This document shows positions 51,765 through 64,000 of a DNA stretch of 64,000 nucleotides, piece after piece (position 1 is the first letter of the stretch; the number at the start of each line of letters is the position of its first letter). Both the position numbers and the translations under genes were made by a program. The notes below the pieces were generated by a model that worked only from the letters and a program-made list of their open reading frames with translations, did not search any database and had not been told where the DNA came from. This DNA is from Echinostoma caproni. Its lineage: Eukaryota; Platyhelminthes; Trematoda; Plagiorchiida; Echinostomatidae. Where the stretch lies: NCBI GenBank assembly GCA_900618425.1, contig UZAN01039575.1:73594-137593 (forward strand), written 5' to 3'.

Positions 51765-52220
51765 ATGGACCAAACGAACAAACGAAGCCAAACTAACGAA
51801 GGCAGAAAAGAAAACAGCATTCTTCATCTTCATAGTAGTGGACTGCCTGGTGAAGTATTTGAGTTTTATAAGAGTAACAAAGACGAAATCCATGTGTATC
51901 AAACTTATGCGCAGGACCTCGCCGTGGAATGCCATCCGGCTACTGCTCACTCTGCTGATGCAGGTTTACGAACTCCAACTCACCCGCTGCTGTCAAAACT
52001 CATGTTAGTTTTCAGGGTACACATGAAAGTACAACTTGCATTGGATAGGGCTCAGTGGAAATTAAAGTTTTGGAGGCTCTACATACTGGTTGAGAGCAGC
52101 AACCCGTTTGACTATCATTTGGTATTCAGTGCCATTCACCCAGTTCCATCGAATTCCAGTAGAGAAATTAGCTTTCAAACTTCAGCAACAGCTAAAGAAA
52201 TGATCAATCGTCTATTGTGA
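51765..52220 (+). CDS. unrecognised 151-codon open frame
   Basis: The product begins hydrophilic (MDQTNKRSQTNEGRKE) and ends SATAKEMINRLL. It contains no motif I know. A convergent frame on the other strand (52631-52212, 139 codons) overlaps its last bases, and it is equally unrecognised. Either could be chance. No splice context convinces me. Confidence 0.12.
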   Translation: MDQTNKRSQTNEGRKENSILHLHSSGLPGEVFEFYKSNKDEIHVYQTYAQDLAVECHPATAHSADAGLRTPTHPLLSKLMLVFRVHMKVQLALDRAQWKLKFWRLYILVESSNPFDYHLVFSAIHPVPSNSSREISFQTSATAKEMINRLL

Positions 52221-52631
52221 CCGATACAAAAACCCGAGCTTCATGCATTTACAATCAAGTGATCGCGTCCAGGACTGTTGGCATTCATTATCTGGGTCGT
52301 ATGTGAAAATCCACAGACTGGCTAGCAAATGCAGAGTGAACTCGTACGGAAGTTGTAATGATAGCAGCCCGAACTGAATGCTCAAATAAATCAATGAAGA
52401 CATCCAGTCCGAAACTACAGTTATTGATCTCCTTGGGAAGTGGGTGATCCAGTCACACTTGGGACTACTTGGGTAACACGTGGGATACTGCGTTCCTCTG
52501 TGAACCAAAATGTTATCTTTTCCAAATGGCTGAAGAAAACAAGAAACAGGACGAAATTCTGAGGCAAACCGTCTCACCCAGTAACCATTTCTATCTAATG
52601 ATTTAAGTTCATGCAAAAATAAATTTACCAA

Positions 52632-53925
52632 ATGTGTAACGAGCTAGTTGTACAGTAATACTGTCACCGTCGACCGAAGAAAAGTATTGAATAACGCCCT
52701 ACGAAGAATAAAACGTTTCCCCATTTAGCTAAGCCACCTGGTTGAAACTAAAATCGTTGTTGCCTAGCTCCCAGTAGCCTAATTATTTCTGATTTATGCC
52801 CCCGCCGAATTTGATATTTGAGTGACACAAATACACGTCAAATCAACGAAAGAACGGATTTCGATTTATGTTATGATAGAATACTGGGGTATTCAGGAGT
52901 ATCGCGTCTTCTTCTGAGCAAACGAATTGTTTACAGGCGATAATTGTTGAATTGTTCTGAATCACACCGTTGTGTCAACCGAAAATTTCAATACAATTTA
53001 TTGAACAAATGCCTAGAAAAAACGTTTGATTGGTTTAAGAATCGGGTATCATCCTTCAAGTACACTTAGATAAGCTTTTGGTACATCCCGAAATCGCGTT
53101 GGTTTCGGAAGTTCACAATTTGAAGCGGATGGAAAACGAACCAATTAATTAAACTAACTGGAAATTGAAATAGTGAAATAAATTCAGCTGAGGGGTGGTG
53201 ATGCCCAACCCCCTCCTCCCCAAATTGTGGAATGAAACACCCAACAGGCATGTTAGTTGAGCTGTTAATTTAACATGCAACGCTCTTTCTATTTTAAAAT
53301 GCAAGTAATCACAATTCGCTAGTTTTTTTATTCTTTTCTTATATGCATAACCCTTCTCGATCTCAAGCTAATAACGGTTGAACGAACAACCCCAGAACTG
53401 TTCAGCACCGAAACAGATTATTTATTTATCAGATTTTCATATTTTTCTGTTTCTCGAATGATCTCTGTTCTATTAACATCTTTTGAATTATCACAAATGC
53501 TTTACGATCTCTGCAGCCTTGCGGAAATGTCGACTGATTTGGCTCTCCGCGCCTTTAAACGTCTTTGAATCAGGAAAAAGTTGACTTATATAACAAGAAC
53601 ATTTGAGATAATTAAGTTACCTTCTAATTATCAGAAAGGAGATATACTGAATCAGAGGTATATCCAGAAAATTAATGGTAGCAATGTTTGTCAAGAGAAG
53701 TATTCAAACTGGAAACAGCTTTATGGTACAGGATAGAAGCCCCACCCTCTAGAACTCAATGCTTCAAATTGCTTTGATGTCACTCACAATTTTGATTCTG
53801 CTCCTTTGTATCAATCAATTTTTCTATTCTTTCGCCTCTCATTACCTGTGCTTGATGGTTCTCTAAGGCAAAATATGCAAAGAACTTTGATATTATTTTA
53901 TCTGTTAGTCTTTAATAGTCTTTGT
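52632..53925. other. intergenic DNA; nothing recognised
   Basis: AT-rich, no domain or repeat structure seen. Confidence 0.45.
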
Positions 53926-53929
53926 GTTG

Positions 53930-54500
53930 TGAAAATATTTTTGAATAAAGTTCGCAGGTTGTCCTTTTACATTTACGGGCTTAAGAAACGCGTTGTTTCT
54001 TAATGCTTTCTACGTCAATTTCTCATCGCACACGTGTATGCCTGTGTGGCTGTTTGCCCTCGCCCATTCTATCATTTTTCCGGGTCTAAAAGATAAGTAC
54101 TTTTTATGTTAGTCCGGAGGTATTCTCCGCTACGAAGTTGTTGACGTCACTGCTCTCAAGTATTTGAATGCATCTGACCAGTTTAAAAAACGCCTTTTAT
54201 CTGATGCTGACCACTGTTTACAGAATAAAATCCTTAGACCTGAATCTAATACCCTTACCCGTTACCAATTGGAAATTCTCCCCTCTCGAACATCCACATA
54301 CTATAAGAATATCTTCGTGAACTGTGCACCCACTGTTGATAGGTTGCCATTCGGCGCTCCAGACAAACATTTATTTCCATCCTTTCTAACATAGTGCTCA
54401 ATCGCTCCACTGTGATTTTTGAATCATATTGTAAACGCACCCACTAGGGTGCATATAAGATTTCTCGGCTTGATATGACTTGAATTGATGAAGCAAAATT
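53930..54500 (+). mobile_element. LINE reverse transcriptase tail fragment
   Basis: The thumb region reads KVRRLSFYIYGLKKRVVS, then (after a stop) CFLRQFLIAHVYACVAVCPR, and the tail reads FKKRLLSDADHCLQNKIL and PSRTSTYYKNIFVNCAP (54164-54394). This is the layout seen at the end of trematode LINE ORF2 (KvrrlsfYv..LK, then a C-terminal RT.yyNs..P block). The 3' flank has TATGACTTGAATTGA, similar to the end of the 57.6 kb copy. The catalytic motifs are absent (5'-truncated) and it is broken by stops. Confidence 0.65.
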
Positions 54501-56500
54501 CCATAAACCATCGAATTTTATTCCAATGGTCCAATGATAAAAGAATAATCACTGCTAACAAGAATGATGTAACTCGCATTAAATACATTAGATAAACTTT
54601 GACTGACTAACGCCCAGATAACACCTTTCCTCGTGTCAGGCTATTCAATATCCGGTTTGTTTGTTTTGAATATTAGTTTGTTTCAGTTGTCCAGACGATC
54701 ATTCATTGTAGTGTTGGGAAACAAGGCAGCTATCTAGGATAGCTTCATTTTAATGCCTCGGTGAAGAAATTGCAGATGATTCCATCTATCTCAAGCTGTC
54801 TCATGAACATCTGACAAGGAATGGCATTCTACAGCAACCCGGCGAGCTTTCCAATCAGACGGTATTTAGTATTCAAACTGTTCAATGTTCCACCATTCAT
54901 TGACATTCACATGACTGGGACATTTGTTTCAATTATCGCTGGGCTGTTTACAAGGAGCAGACGTCATGAATTTTGCAAGTATCATTTCATCTAAATTTAA
55001 TAAACATTTGACGTTCTGGTTTTCCAAAATGATGTGGATGACGGTTGAATTAAAAAGGCCAGTACTGGAATTGTATAAGGCATCCTTTCCCATTATTTTC
55101 TTAATTTTGGATAATGTGAAAGAAAGAACCCTGATAGCAAACCAATACTGATCAATGACTTCGGATGTCCTAACGATGTAATCTTAGATACCAATCTGAC
55201 GATGATGGAAATGATAAGTTCAGGGAGTGATTAAGAGCAAAACATCCCAGCAGCCATTCGCCAATCCCTGAAGGTATTTCACTTTCGGATTATGCATCGG
55301 TACTCGGAATTGTGATAACCTTTTGGTGGGCGTTCCATGTTTCACTTCTCAGAATGTCCACAGGTACAGTTCCAGTTCAAAGCCTAATAAACTGAATATG
55401 CTAAACGGACCACGTAAATCTTTTGAAAAATATTGTCTTATTGTAATAATCGTTTGTTGAATATAATTTGTTACACGAAGCGTGCATGCGGGAACGGTTT
55501 TCCTTTGGTAAAAGATATCAAGCAAAACAACTTTAAATTTGAAAAGTTCCAATCGATTTATTATCCAGCTGAGGACATTGGTCATCAGTGACATGTAACA
55601 TTATTTTTGCATTTTTACTCTATTGCTAGCAATATTTACCTAATTGAAAAGTATTCAGTTTTTTGAGACTAAGAAGTTCAGCAAAGTAAAATAATGGAGA
55701 GCGAAACTACTTGATATTTCACGAGGAACAGTTTGGAAGGTGAAGGTTCCAGAAATGAGTTGAGTGAAATAAATTAAAGAGTTGCATCCTACCGGTCAGG
55801 GCAATTATTCTGACTCAAGAGACAAGATTGGGTCATCATAGGCTCGATGGGCAGACACTGATAATGAGTCCGAACAATGATTTAACGGCTGTTTCGCAGG
55901 TTTTTAAGTAGCATGAGATACTCGGGCGTTTCGTAATGTCTCGCTATATGCCCATTAGGTTCAATATTCACCCTTAGTCTAACAAATAATGACGCAAAAG
56001 CATCCAATAGAACTATTAAAATGCGCCTTTACAGAAGCCAACCCACAACAGATTAACATGGGGCTTTTCTCAAGGAGATCAGGAAATACGACTGAGGTGT
56101 ATTTGGAAGTAAATGAGAATATACATTGAATCGTAATCAAAGTTATCACTGTGTAACTGAAATTAAACAGTTAGATTGCGAATCTGGAGAAATAGTCGAA
56201 CCAATCTACAAAGTTTCGGAAAATGTCGCTCCGTTAGGTTAAAATCTAAATATTCTATTCGTATCACATATCAAACTTGTTTCCGTGGAATGTAAACACA
56301 ATGTGAAATAACAAGATCACAACGGTTTTCAAAAATAAGCTTGAAAGCACATTTCCGTACTGTCAAGAAGTTACTCCTTCCCAGACATATTTTTATCTTA
56401 ATAAATTTTTATCTTAATAAAACAACAGCAAATTCAATCTAAGATAGTACCATCCAACTTAATTGAAACCAGTTGAATTCCCTTGCAAGGTTAAGCAAGC
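54501..56500. other. intergenic DNA between two LINE fragments
   Basis: No coding domain recognised. Confidence 0.45.
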
Positions 56501-56519
56501 GCGATGGATATTAGTTTGT

Positions 56520-57655
56520 TCCTCTCGACCGACGAGTGCTTATTGAACATCTTTCTGAGAGTAGTTTGACAACTGAAGTCTTGAATGCACTGATCAACTA
56601 CTTCTCCAGTAGGACCCAGTTTACTTCACTGACCGAGGTACAGTCGTCTCCTATGAAACGGGTGTTTTCAGTGTGCTATTTTGTCCCCTTTCTTTTTACT
56701 ATGTATACACAGAATTTTCCCTTCTCAGTAAATTAATTCCTTGCAAGTAAGCTGATGATATTGTGATTGGTTGTCCATCCCCAGGTTCAGACAGTTTTCG
56801 ACCTCTCCAGGACAGCCTTAGTGAACTTCACAATTGGTCTGTGACCCGATCCTTTGTACTTAGCATCATTAAGTGCACTGAAGTTCCATTGAGTCTTAAA
56901 ACCGGCCCCCGTTAATTTCCATTAGTAATTAATCTCCCCGATCTTATAATTGATAATCAAAGCATCCCAAATTCTGCATCTGCTGAATAACTTGGTGTCA
57001 CCCTCACCCAAAACCCGTTCCAGTCTGCTCATGTCATCAACGTTTTCACATAAGTTCAAAAACTGCCTTTCTATGCTTACAAGCTTGAGAAACTGGTCGT
57101 ATCGCATGATCTTATTCTCAAATTTGTGATTGCCTGCATTGTTCCACACTGGCTATACTGCGCCTTGATATTAAACCTTGATCTGAAAGAAAAAGACCTT
57201 ATTTTTTTTCTATATCCCTTAGACTCTTGTCTCAATACAGTGGAGTAGATAGGGTTGCTTTCTTTATTTCCATGCATCTTGGAGCATGTGATACCTTTAT
57301 CGACAGGATAACACGTAATCAAGGGCAGTGCCCGCATTCAGAAATCGTGAAAGCTCTATCGAATCCCCAAACTTGCTCCAACTATAAACTCCTTCCTGCG
57401 AGTACTTTCACATATAGAAACAGTGTAATTCCATACCTTGCTCAGTTATTGGTGAATCGTAAGACTATTCTCACCCACCTCAGGGAAGACGTCGCACTAT
57501 TATTTTCTCTCATTTACTATAGTTTATAATTTTTATCTTGTCTATTTTTTGTGGTTTGCAATGAGCTTTATACATTCACTGTAAAAAATCGTAAATTGCT
57601 GAAAATTCATCCTTTTGGTTCACAAAGCGTTTCTTCATTTGACTTGACTTAAATC
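56520..57655 (+). mobile_element. LINE reverse transcriptase fragment with ADD box
   Basis: Frames on the plus strand give VLIEHLSESSLTTEVLNALI, NYFSSRTQFTSLTEVQSSPM, a box where GVPQGSVLGP should stand (reads FSVCYFVPFLFTMYTQNFP), then KADDIVIGC across a one-base shift near 56.75 kb. Later come SAEYLGVTLTQNPFQSAHV, AYKLEKLVVSHDLILKFVIA (about 57.08 kb) and a tail like the copy at 54.3 kb (FTYRNSVIPYLAQLLVNR at about 57.41 kb). The 3' end is TTGACTTGACTT at 57.64 kb. Multiple frameshifts and stops make it inactive. It is the same orientation and probably the same family as the fragment at 53.9-54.5 kb. Confidence 0.8.
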
Positions 57656-57659
57656 AAAT

Positions 57660-59060
57660 TGTTTATGTTCCACGTGGGACACGAAACCATTAGTACTTTG
57701 AACAGCCAACCTTCTTTGTAAGTTAGTGTGGAAAGATGTTTGAACTATAATCAAAACCATTTTAAGCCAGATTTATAGACTACTTGAAAGTTGATTCAAA
57801 TTTGTTTGAGCCAAAGGATAAACGGAATTGAATTTCAAGAGAGCCCATCTGGAACACAACCCACTCAAAATCCAGCTCCCAGCACAAAGGACGAATGAAT
57901 AGCAAACAGGACATTTCCCTCAAATAAATAGACAACNAGACAACAATCTCAAATTTCCACAAACATTGTTACTCTTTTCCTCCAAAATATTTATGTTGAC
58001 AAGGGTGGACTCACTTCGCGGCTGAGTTCTATAGACCAGATTGCAAAATTAACCTTCCTTGGTCAATAATAGAAAACTTCAGAATTGCATCGGAATTCCA
58101 GAGGTACAAATATTTTTGAGATGATAAATGTTTTACTGCAGTCTGAAATCTAGCGGACAGATTTTCATCAAGTGAACAGCTGTTTTACTTCAAAAAGCTC
58201 ATTATCGTTTGAAAAAGTCAAAAAAAAAATCGGGTTTAGCTAAGTTATTCTCAAAGTGGCGACTATTACTTGTCGCAGTTCTGTTAATCGGTATTTAGTG
58301 AATCAGGAAATATATTTAAGGTGAAGCTATTATATCAGATCACAAACCAAAGGGGATGAATTTCATCCGAAGTGGTCATGAACAATTCACAAGAGTAGCA
58401 GAGCCACTTCATAATCTGATTATTAGAGGTGTGGGATATGCAAAATATGTAAACCTATTCAGCATACCGAAATTTCTCTTGCGCCCACAAAGCCTATCAA
58501 GTAACCGGGTATCCCTCTTCACATTCAACCGCAAAACTCAAGCAGCAATCAGGACGCATCGTTGTAACTCATCATGCTTTTTCTATCAGATGTTGTACTT
58601 TTCTAGTAAATTTGAAAGCGCTGTGTACCGTCGTTATGTTGGATGAGTTGTGTGCTATAAATTATTCAGCAAACACTGAAATATTAGCGCGCAAATAGCA
58701 CTGGTAGTTGGATCAGTGATGCTGTTGAAATTAAGTAATCACCACACCAGCCTTCCCTTTCTGAACCAAGAAAGAGCGGAATTTAAAAAAAGAAAATGCC
58801 TCCAATTTAGTAGGAACAAGATTTCATTTGCGGGAAAGAACAGCTTATATATCACGAATTATTAACCGTAGGTAAAGTCTGTTAGACCCTACATTGTGGT
58901 ACAGAGTATCCGTTTTCAAAAACACGGGTACCGATGACAGGCGGGATTTTATAACTTAAAATATAAAACGAAATGCAACGGAGGTAATTCTTTTCCGTGT
59001 TTTATCGGGTTGTCCACAGAAGGGAACACACATTTGCTTAATTTGTAAGTTTTAAGTAAA
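57660..59060. other. intergenic DNA; nothing recognised
   Basis: AT-rich. The 96-codon plus frame at 58356 has no motif. Confidence 0.45.
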
Positions 59061-59066
59061 AAGAAA

Positions 59067-59138
59067 GTTGGGGACGAACCAACCTCAGAGGTTGAACGCA
59101 AGTATGCTACCCACTAGGCCATTGCGCCGCTGATCAGA
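59067..59138 (-). repeat. tRNA-like sequence or SINE head
   Basis: On the minus strand it reads GCGCAATGGCCTAGTGGG (A-box-like), then GAGGTTGGTTCGTCCCC (B-box-like) at about tRNA spacing, total about 72 bases. The acceptor and T stems do not pair well enough for a working tRNA, so a SINE head or tRNA pseudogene is more likely. Confidence 0.45.
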
Positions 59139-59202
59139 CCTTTTTGCATTTTCCATTTACAAGGTATAGCACAACCCGGTCATGCGAGCTTGTTGCAATT
59201 AT

Positions 59203-59430
59203 CGCGCCTCAATCATCTTAGCACTAGCCTCCGGGGTTATGACATGGTTGGAAACTTTGTGAGATCCCGGATTCGATTCCCAGTTAGGTCGATGGATGCA
59301 CACTACTGGTCAGACCCAACCTAGTCGACACAGTTTTACAGTGCTTCCCAGCTTTGCAGTTTACGCTTCCTTTGATCTGTATACGATGAATTCCCTCTGT
59401 ATAACTGAATCAACTCCTGCTGTAGTCTCA
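59203..59430 (+). repeat. tRNA-headed SINE copy with hammerhead-like relic
   Basis: The B-box-like GGATTCGATTCCCAG lies at about 59269-59283. About 20 bases on, 59301-59345 reads CACTACTGGTCAGACCCAAC then CTAGTCGACACAG and, after TTTTAC, AGTGCTTCCCAGC. This follows the order of a hammerhead repeat (CTGAxGAG, stem II CCC...TAG, GAC-GAAAC, then a closing AGTGCTTCC segment), but both core boxes are mutated (CTGGTCA; GTCGACAC), so it should not cleave. The tail near 59.39 kb contains GATGAATTCCCTCTGTATAA. It shares its layout with the copy at 32.1 kb. Confidence 0.65.
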
Positions 59431-61430
59431 TATTACGTTTTATTTGTTATCTATTTCCGAATAATAACACGGACTGAAATTATCTTTTCATTGTTCATGA
59501 TTCAAGATTATTTGGCTGCTTAGTGCTTAATATTTGCCGAAGCTACCCACCCAACACTAAGTGTAAGGGAGATATATGTATGCATATATGAATATATCTA
59601 GAATTGGGGATTCTGTCGTTTTAAACACATCTCTCCGTTTTATGTGGAAATTACACTGTTATGCTGCATTCTCTATTCAGTAAAGCACATCACAGTCATC
59701 ACGTCCTCTGCATTACACCTCAATTTATGGAGAACAATAATTTTTGAGCAGTTACCAACTCATCGTTCAGTGATATTTTGTGTCATTAGAAAATGGAGAA
59801 GTATTCCATTTGAAGTCTACTGACATCATCTGTTCTTCTTGATGGAAGTGTGCTCAATTTTAATCTCATTAATACACTAGCTCAAATTTGGGCGAAAATA
59901 CAATGTAGTGAACACGTAGTGTACTGAAGAGCAAAGCTCCTATTTGTTGCAATTCCATTTTGTGTTTATCTTTTACCTGTTCCTGTGAAAAAAGTACATT
60001 TATTGGACTAGCTGCCAGTTGCTTGAGTGAAAGGAGCGTCATTCGACCTGGTTGCGCACTGAGGTTACAAAGTTATTCGCATGTGCAATTTGTTCACACT
60101 TTTTGAGTTAAGTCACGCAGTAAACTTATTCAGTGCATTTTGCCTCCCGTATAGGCCCTTGATCAATGATTTCATCTTACTTCCCTTACGATGGATTTCT
60201 CCGGGGTGGCCGACAAACGTATCAGACAACTGTTTTGTCCTTGTTTGGACTCCGCCACAGAGGAAGCATTACAAATTCACTTAAACAGTACCAAGATCAA
60301 ATGCAGAAAAACAGTTTGTGAACTCACTAGGTCTTCCATGGCCATTTGAACACCTTACGCATCCTCGACTATTCTAACTGACATCACATTTGGTTTTGAA
60401 ACTAAACCCAGAACACGAGATTTTATCTACTTTTCCACATTTATTTTGTTCCTTCCATGCATTAGGCTCTAGTTATAAAATCTGTGATACATTCCCCAGA
60501 GAAATTATATCACTATGATCACCCGTTGTTTATTATTTTTCCTTTTTTTAAATACAATCCATTCATATATAGCTCAGTGAAGAGCAGACCCAGACACCAA
60601 ATATTGTAATCGAGCAATGACTTTAATCGTTCTACCGAGCCGTTTGTTCCTACAAAGTAGCTCAATTTAGTTATCATCGAAAGACACCGATGCAGTGTGT
60701 TACTTTTTTCAGACAGAATCGGAGTAATTTGGATTCCGGATTGCACTTGTGATACTGATCGCAACTGAATTAGAAACGAAACAGTTTTACGTGCACATCC
60801 TTAGTAAGTTTTCATTAGCTTTCATTTTGACATGAAATCCATCGCAAAATGTTTTGTCTGGAAACCGATCCATACTGCACTCGACTTTATATTCATTAGA
60901 GTTGAGAACTTATAGACTGTAACTTAAATGTTTGTTTATGTGCACTAGCATCTAGATCCAAAAATAAATTGAAAAGCTGTGCTCTAGTATCATGCTTATA
61001 AGCAAGAGAAAACGTTGATGATCCGTTTTTGCGAAAGCTCCAGTTATTTTCCTATCTGTTCTCCTGGCTGTGATGTGATTCCATGGAACCCAGTTTCATG
61101 AAAAGAGGATCAAACGTTTAATCTTGTAACCGGCTTCTACTACGCACCCCAGGGAGGGTTGGCAAAACCAGAAGGAGACACATTTTGCGTTCTGTTGTTC
61201 ACGTGACTCAATATATTTTTTGTGGATACTATTAAGTAACGATATCCCCGAATATTGGGCTTTTAGTGTTGCCGATGTGTAAAACTTTCGGACAGATATT
61301 TTCCCGGTAAACAAGAAATTGGAAATTATCGCACACAAATTTGTTTAAACTTCTCTAATTAAGAATTAAGCCCTGTCAAAATAAGCCAATTTCTATAATC
61401 TTTCAATAGTACATATATTAATTCTCCCTA
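59431..61430. other. intergenic DNA; nothing recognised
   Basis: AT-rich, short open frames without motifs. Confidence 0.45.
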
Positions 61431-61440
61431 ACACAAACTA

Positions 61441-61750
61441 GCACAATGGTTAGCGAAGCTGATTACTCCCGTCAGTACCAAACTGTACAAATTCGGACTG
61501 AAGGATACACCTCAATTAAAAGAAAAAATAGCAGACATAGATTATCGTAGTTGTTTTCTCGCCTGTTACGATATTACTTCATTGTTCACGAATATTCCGG
61601 TCGAGGAAGCTGTGAACGGAGTATGTAAACATGCCAATGATTTGAAAACTTTACTGAATTTATGCGTCTGCGACGTACAGTTTGTTTTTAACGGAAGTAT
61701 CTATAATAGGTTGACTACCCACATATGTCTTCTTGTGTTGCTGAAATAGA
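61441..61750 (+). mobile_element. Penelope-like element reverse transcriptase fragment
   Basis: One frame reads AQWLAKLITPVSTKLYKFGL, then FLACYDITSLFTNIPVEEAV and LLNLCVCDVQFVFNGSIYN, then a stop. The box YDITSLFTNIPVEEAV is the motif A region characteristic of Penelope-like elements (xYDVxSLFTNxPL), and F.FNG.IY is the block before motif B (AMGSPLGP in intact copies), which is lost here. No GIY-YIG endonuclease is recognised downstream to 62.1 kb. This is a short, broken copy. Confidence 0.8.
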
Positions 61751-64000
61751 TAAAGGAAAAAGGATGTTTTACATCATATATATATAGCATCTCATCAGTT
61801 GTTGTCAAGTAGACCAGTAAGTTTACTCAATGCTTATTGAGGTATCAGTGTGCACAATCACAAATTTTATTCGAAGGGATCATCATATCGGATCTACAAA
61901 ACACTCACGTTTGTTTAACACTTGTCGTTTGAATCGTTGCCCTTGTACCGCAACTACCTTTTTCGTCCACGTATGCCAACACAAGCGCCTACCCATTTGT
62001 TTACGCTGTACTCTTTCTTCCTGAGTACGTTTGGAAAGCTAAATGATCCAAGAAATGTCAATCTGCCATCAAATTTAGCACCAAATCAATAGAAGAATCT
62101 CTTGCTTTTTCCAAACAAGACATTAACTGATAATAAAACTCACAAATAAGGACAGAAAACAAGAAAGAGCAGGCGTATAAAGACGGTTACAATGGACAAT
62201 TTAGTGTTAATTCACAACACTGGGTTTGCCTGTCCTGAGTCAGATCACAGCAAACTCAGCGGATGTGTGCTACTGATTATCTCGGACAAAAACTGTAAAC
62301 GACTTTACGCTTCAGACAAGAATTCACGGCGATGAACTTACCTATTTTGTAAGAATGATTTGCTAAATCACTTGGCATAGAGTTTCAAAAACCTTGCAGC
62401 AGGTAGCAGTGAACCCTAGCAGATGCCGTGAGCACAAAAGCATACCTCCAACGTCGCTATCAAAAGCTTTATCATGTTTATCATTTCCCAAATGACAAAT
62501 ACAAACCCCATTCTAGATTCGCACCGTGTATCCAGTTGCGAACCATTCATTTTGAGAATTTGCTTGTCCGAGTATCATTCCAAGTTCGCTCACAATCAAT
62601 ACACATTGTCCGAATATCGATGAAAGTCGTCTCGTTTACCTCATCAGAGGTGCCAAGCCCATGTACTGTTTATGCCTTGTAGAAACCTCTAGGTGGCCAC
62701 AATTCGGCACAGTCTTGAAACTGTTGTCGAAGCTCGTGGATAGACTGCACTGGGACCTGCTTCAGTCAAATATACCCCGAATACTATGATATGATTCGAT
62801 CATTTTCCTAGTTTGAGTGTGAATGATACCAACTCGGCCCTCAAAAGTGGGTCTGCGTAATCAGGGGGTTCTTCAGAAATCTTTTTTAACGTGAATTTTA
62901 TAATCCAGTTAGAAACATTTTTAGTTAATAACACCCTCCCCGTTATTGTCTCAATTAAAATACATGCAATAGATGGGAAGTGACTTCACAAGTATGGGAA
63001 CATGCAACAGGAAGGAAAACACAAAGCTTCTGGCATCTATAAATTTGAACAAACAATGAGAGAAAAAATCAAGGATAACTATATAGTTGATCCGCCTGTG
63101 GCATGATAAATACGTATGCCCCATTCATGGCATAGTTCGGAATTATAGTTTGGGTTTTATTCTTCCTGAAGCCATTCTACAGCTTTTGAGGATACATCAT
63201 ACTAAACTCCTAGTTCCATGTTCTATGAATCGGATTTTCTCTTGCTGGTCACGTGAAAACTACAGAGAAAGGGTGAAATTACGTGGAAGAAATCAAACAA
63301 CGTAAAATATTTGAAGAAATTTGGTTATAATGATTATCCTTCCAGGTTCTCTTCCAATGAAACTGATTTTGCTGATCGTACGATTTGATTTTCTCTATCC
63401 GGTGTTTGTGGGGGCCTGATATGATTCGTCAATCCAATTTTCAGTAACTAGACTGTCGGTTATCATATTTGAACAATGACTCCTCCCGACAAACCTGGTT
63501 TATCAGCTCTGGCTATCAATTGGACAAAAGAACATTGGTATTCATATTGCATGCCCACGTATGTCCATGCATTATCAATAAAATATAACTGTAGATAACA
63601 AAATATGAATTGTGCTTAGGCTTCTCGTCAAGCAGTCTAATTCTAGTCACATAATGGAAATTGATAGTATGAGTAGTTTTTTAGAAACATGCAGACCTCT
63701 AATTTTTCTACCAACTACTATATTTAAACTCTTTTTGTGGTGCCCGTGTAGACCGATAAAGGCTAATGAAAACAACATCGAAGGTGTTTCGATTTTGTTC
63801 ATCGGCCACTCCCAGGGGATCACACTCCATACCACCTTATTTGTCAGATCGTATTCCGTGTTGTTCGGTGGGGCTGAACACGGAAGCGTTGCTGTCTGTA
63901 TATTGGACACTTGGACAGAATCACGTTTGTGTCTGTGCTCCCGTGTGTGTGTGTGCATTTGTGTGCACATCTGTACCTATTTCATAGTATTTATGGGTTG
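61751..64000. other. intergenic DNA to window end
   Basis: No recognised domain. 61.83-62.04 kb may hold more of the Penelope-like copy in shifted frames. A GT/CA-rich tract lies near 63935-63965. Confidence 0.4.

Noticed and set aside
52212..52631. 139-codon minus-strand open frame
   Set aside because: No motif or neighbour supports it; it overlaps the end of another unsupported frame.
59301..59351. an active hammerhead ribozyme
   Set aside because: Both conserved core boxes are mutated; only a relic can be claimed.

Overview
This is eukaryotic, AT-rich DNA, most likely from a trematode (digenean) flatworm or a close relative. Three things support that: a metazoan netrin gene split over a very long first intron; decayed non-LTR and Penelope-like retrotransposons of types common in flatworm genomes; and tRNA-headed short repeats followed by relics that look like hammerhead ribozymes, resembling the Sm-alpha repeats of schistosomes. 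The species cannot be named from the sequence alone. Isolated N bases occur at 4771, 11275, 21429-21430, 22559, 29475, 48501 and 57937.

Left half (1 to about 29 kb): one minus-strand gene, a netrin (UNC-6 family guidance cue). Exon 1 (28921 to 27673) encodes the signal peptide, the complete laminin N-terminal domain (domain VI) and the first laminin-type EGF module (LE1). After an intron of about 23 kb come single-module exons: an LE2-like exon copy (2A, 4976 to about 4789), the canonical LE2 exon (2B, 4280-4092) and the LE3 exon (2047-1892). Every junction that can be read is phase 1, so the modules are interchangeable without a frame change. The C-terminal NTR (C345C) domain is not seen and should lie left of position 1. 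Exon 2A keeps its acceptor and seven of eight cysteines but has lost the eighth cysteine and the GT donor, and it ends in an in-frame TAA. It is either a decaying tandem duplicate or an alternative last exon for a short secreted netrin.

Right half (29 to 64 kb): no confident cellular gene. It is upstream of netrin and holds scattered retrotransposon remains: an RTE-type LINE (minus, about 32.3-34.0 kb) with a tRNA-like/hammerhead-relic SINE at its 3' side; a CR1/Jockey-type LINE (plus, about 35.8-37.4 kb) with an internal deletion; a LINE 3' end (minus, 44.0-44.3 kb); two LINE reverse transcriptase tails (plus, 53.9-54.5 and 56.5-57.7 kb); a second SINE (59.2-59.4 kb); and a Penelope-like reverse transcriptase fragment (plus, 61.4-61.8 kb). 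All are broken by stops and frameshifts.

The most interesting item is the duplicated LE2 exon. Next are the netrin domain VI changes (a lost cysteine pair and a long insertion) and the ribozyme-bearing SINE relics.
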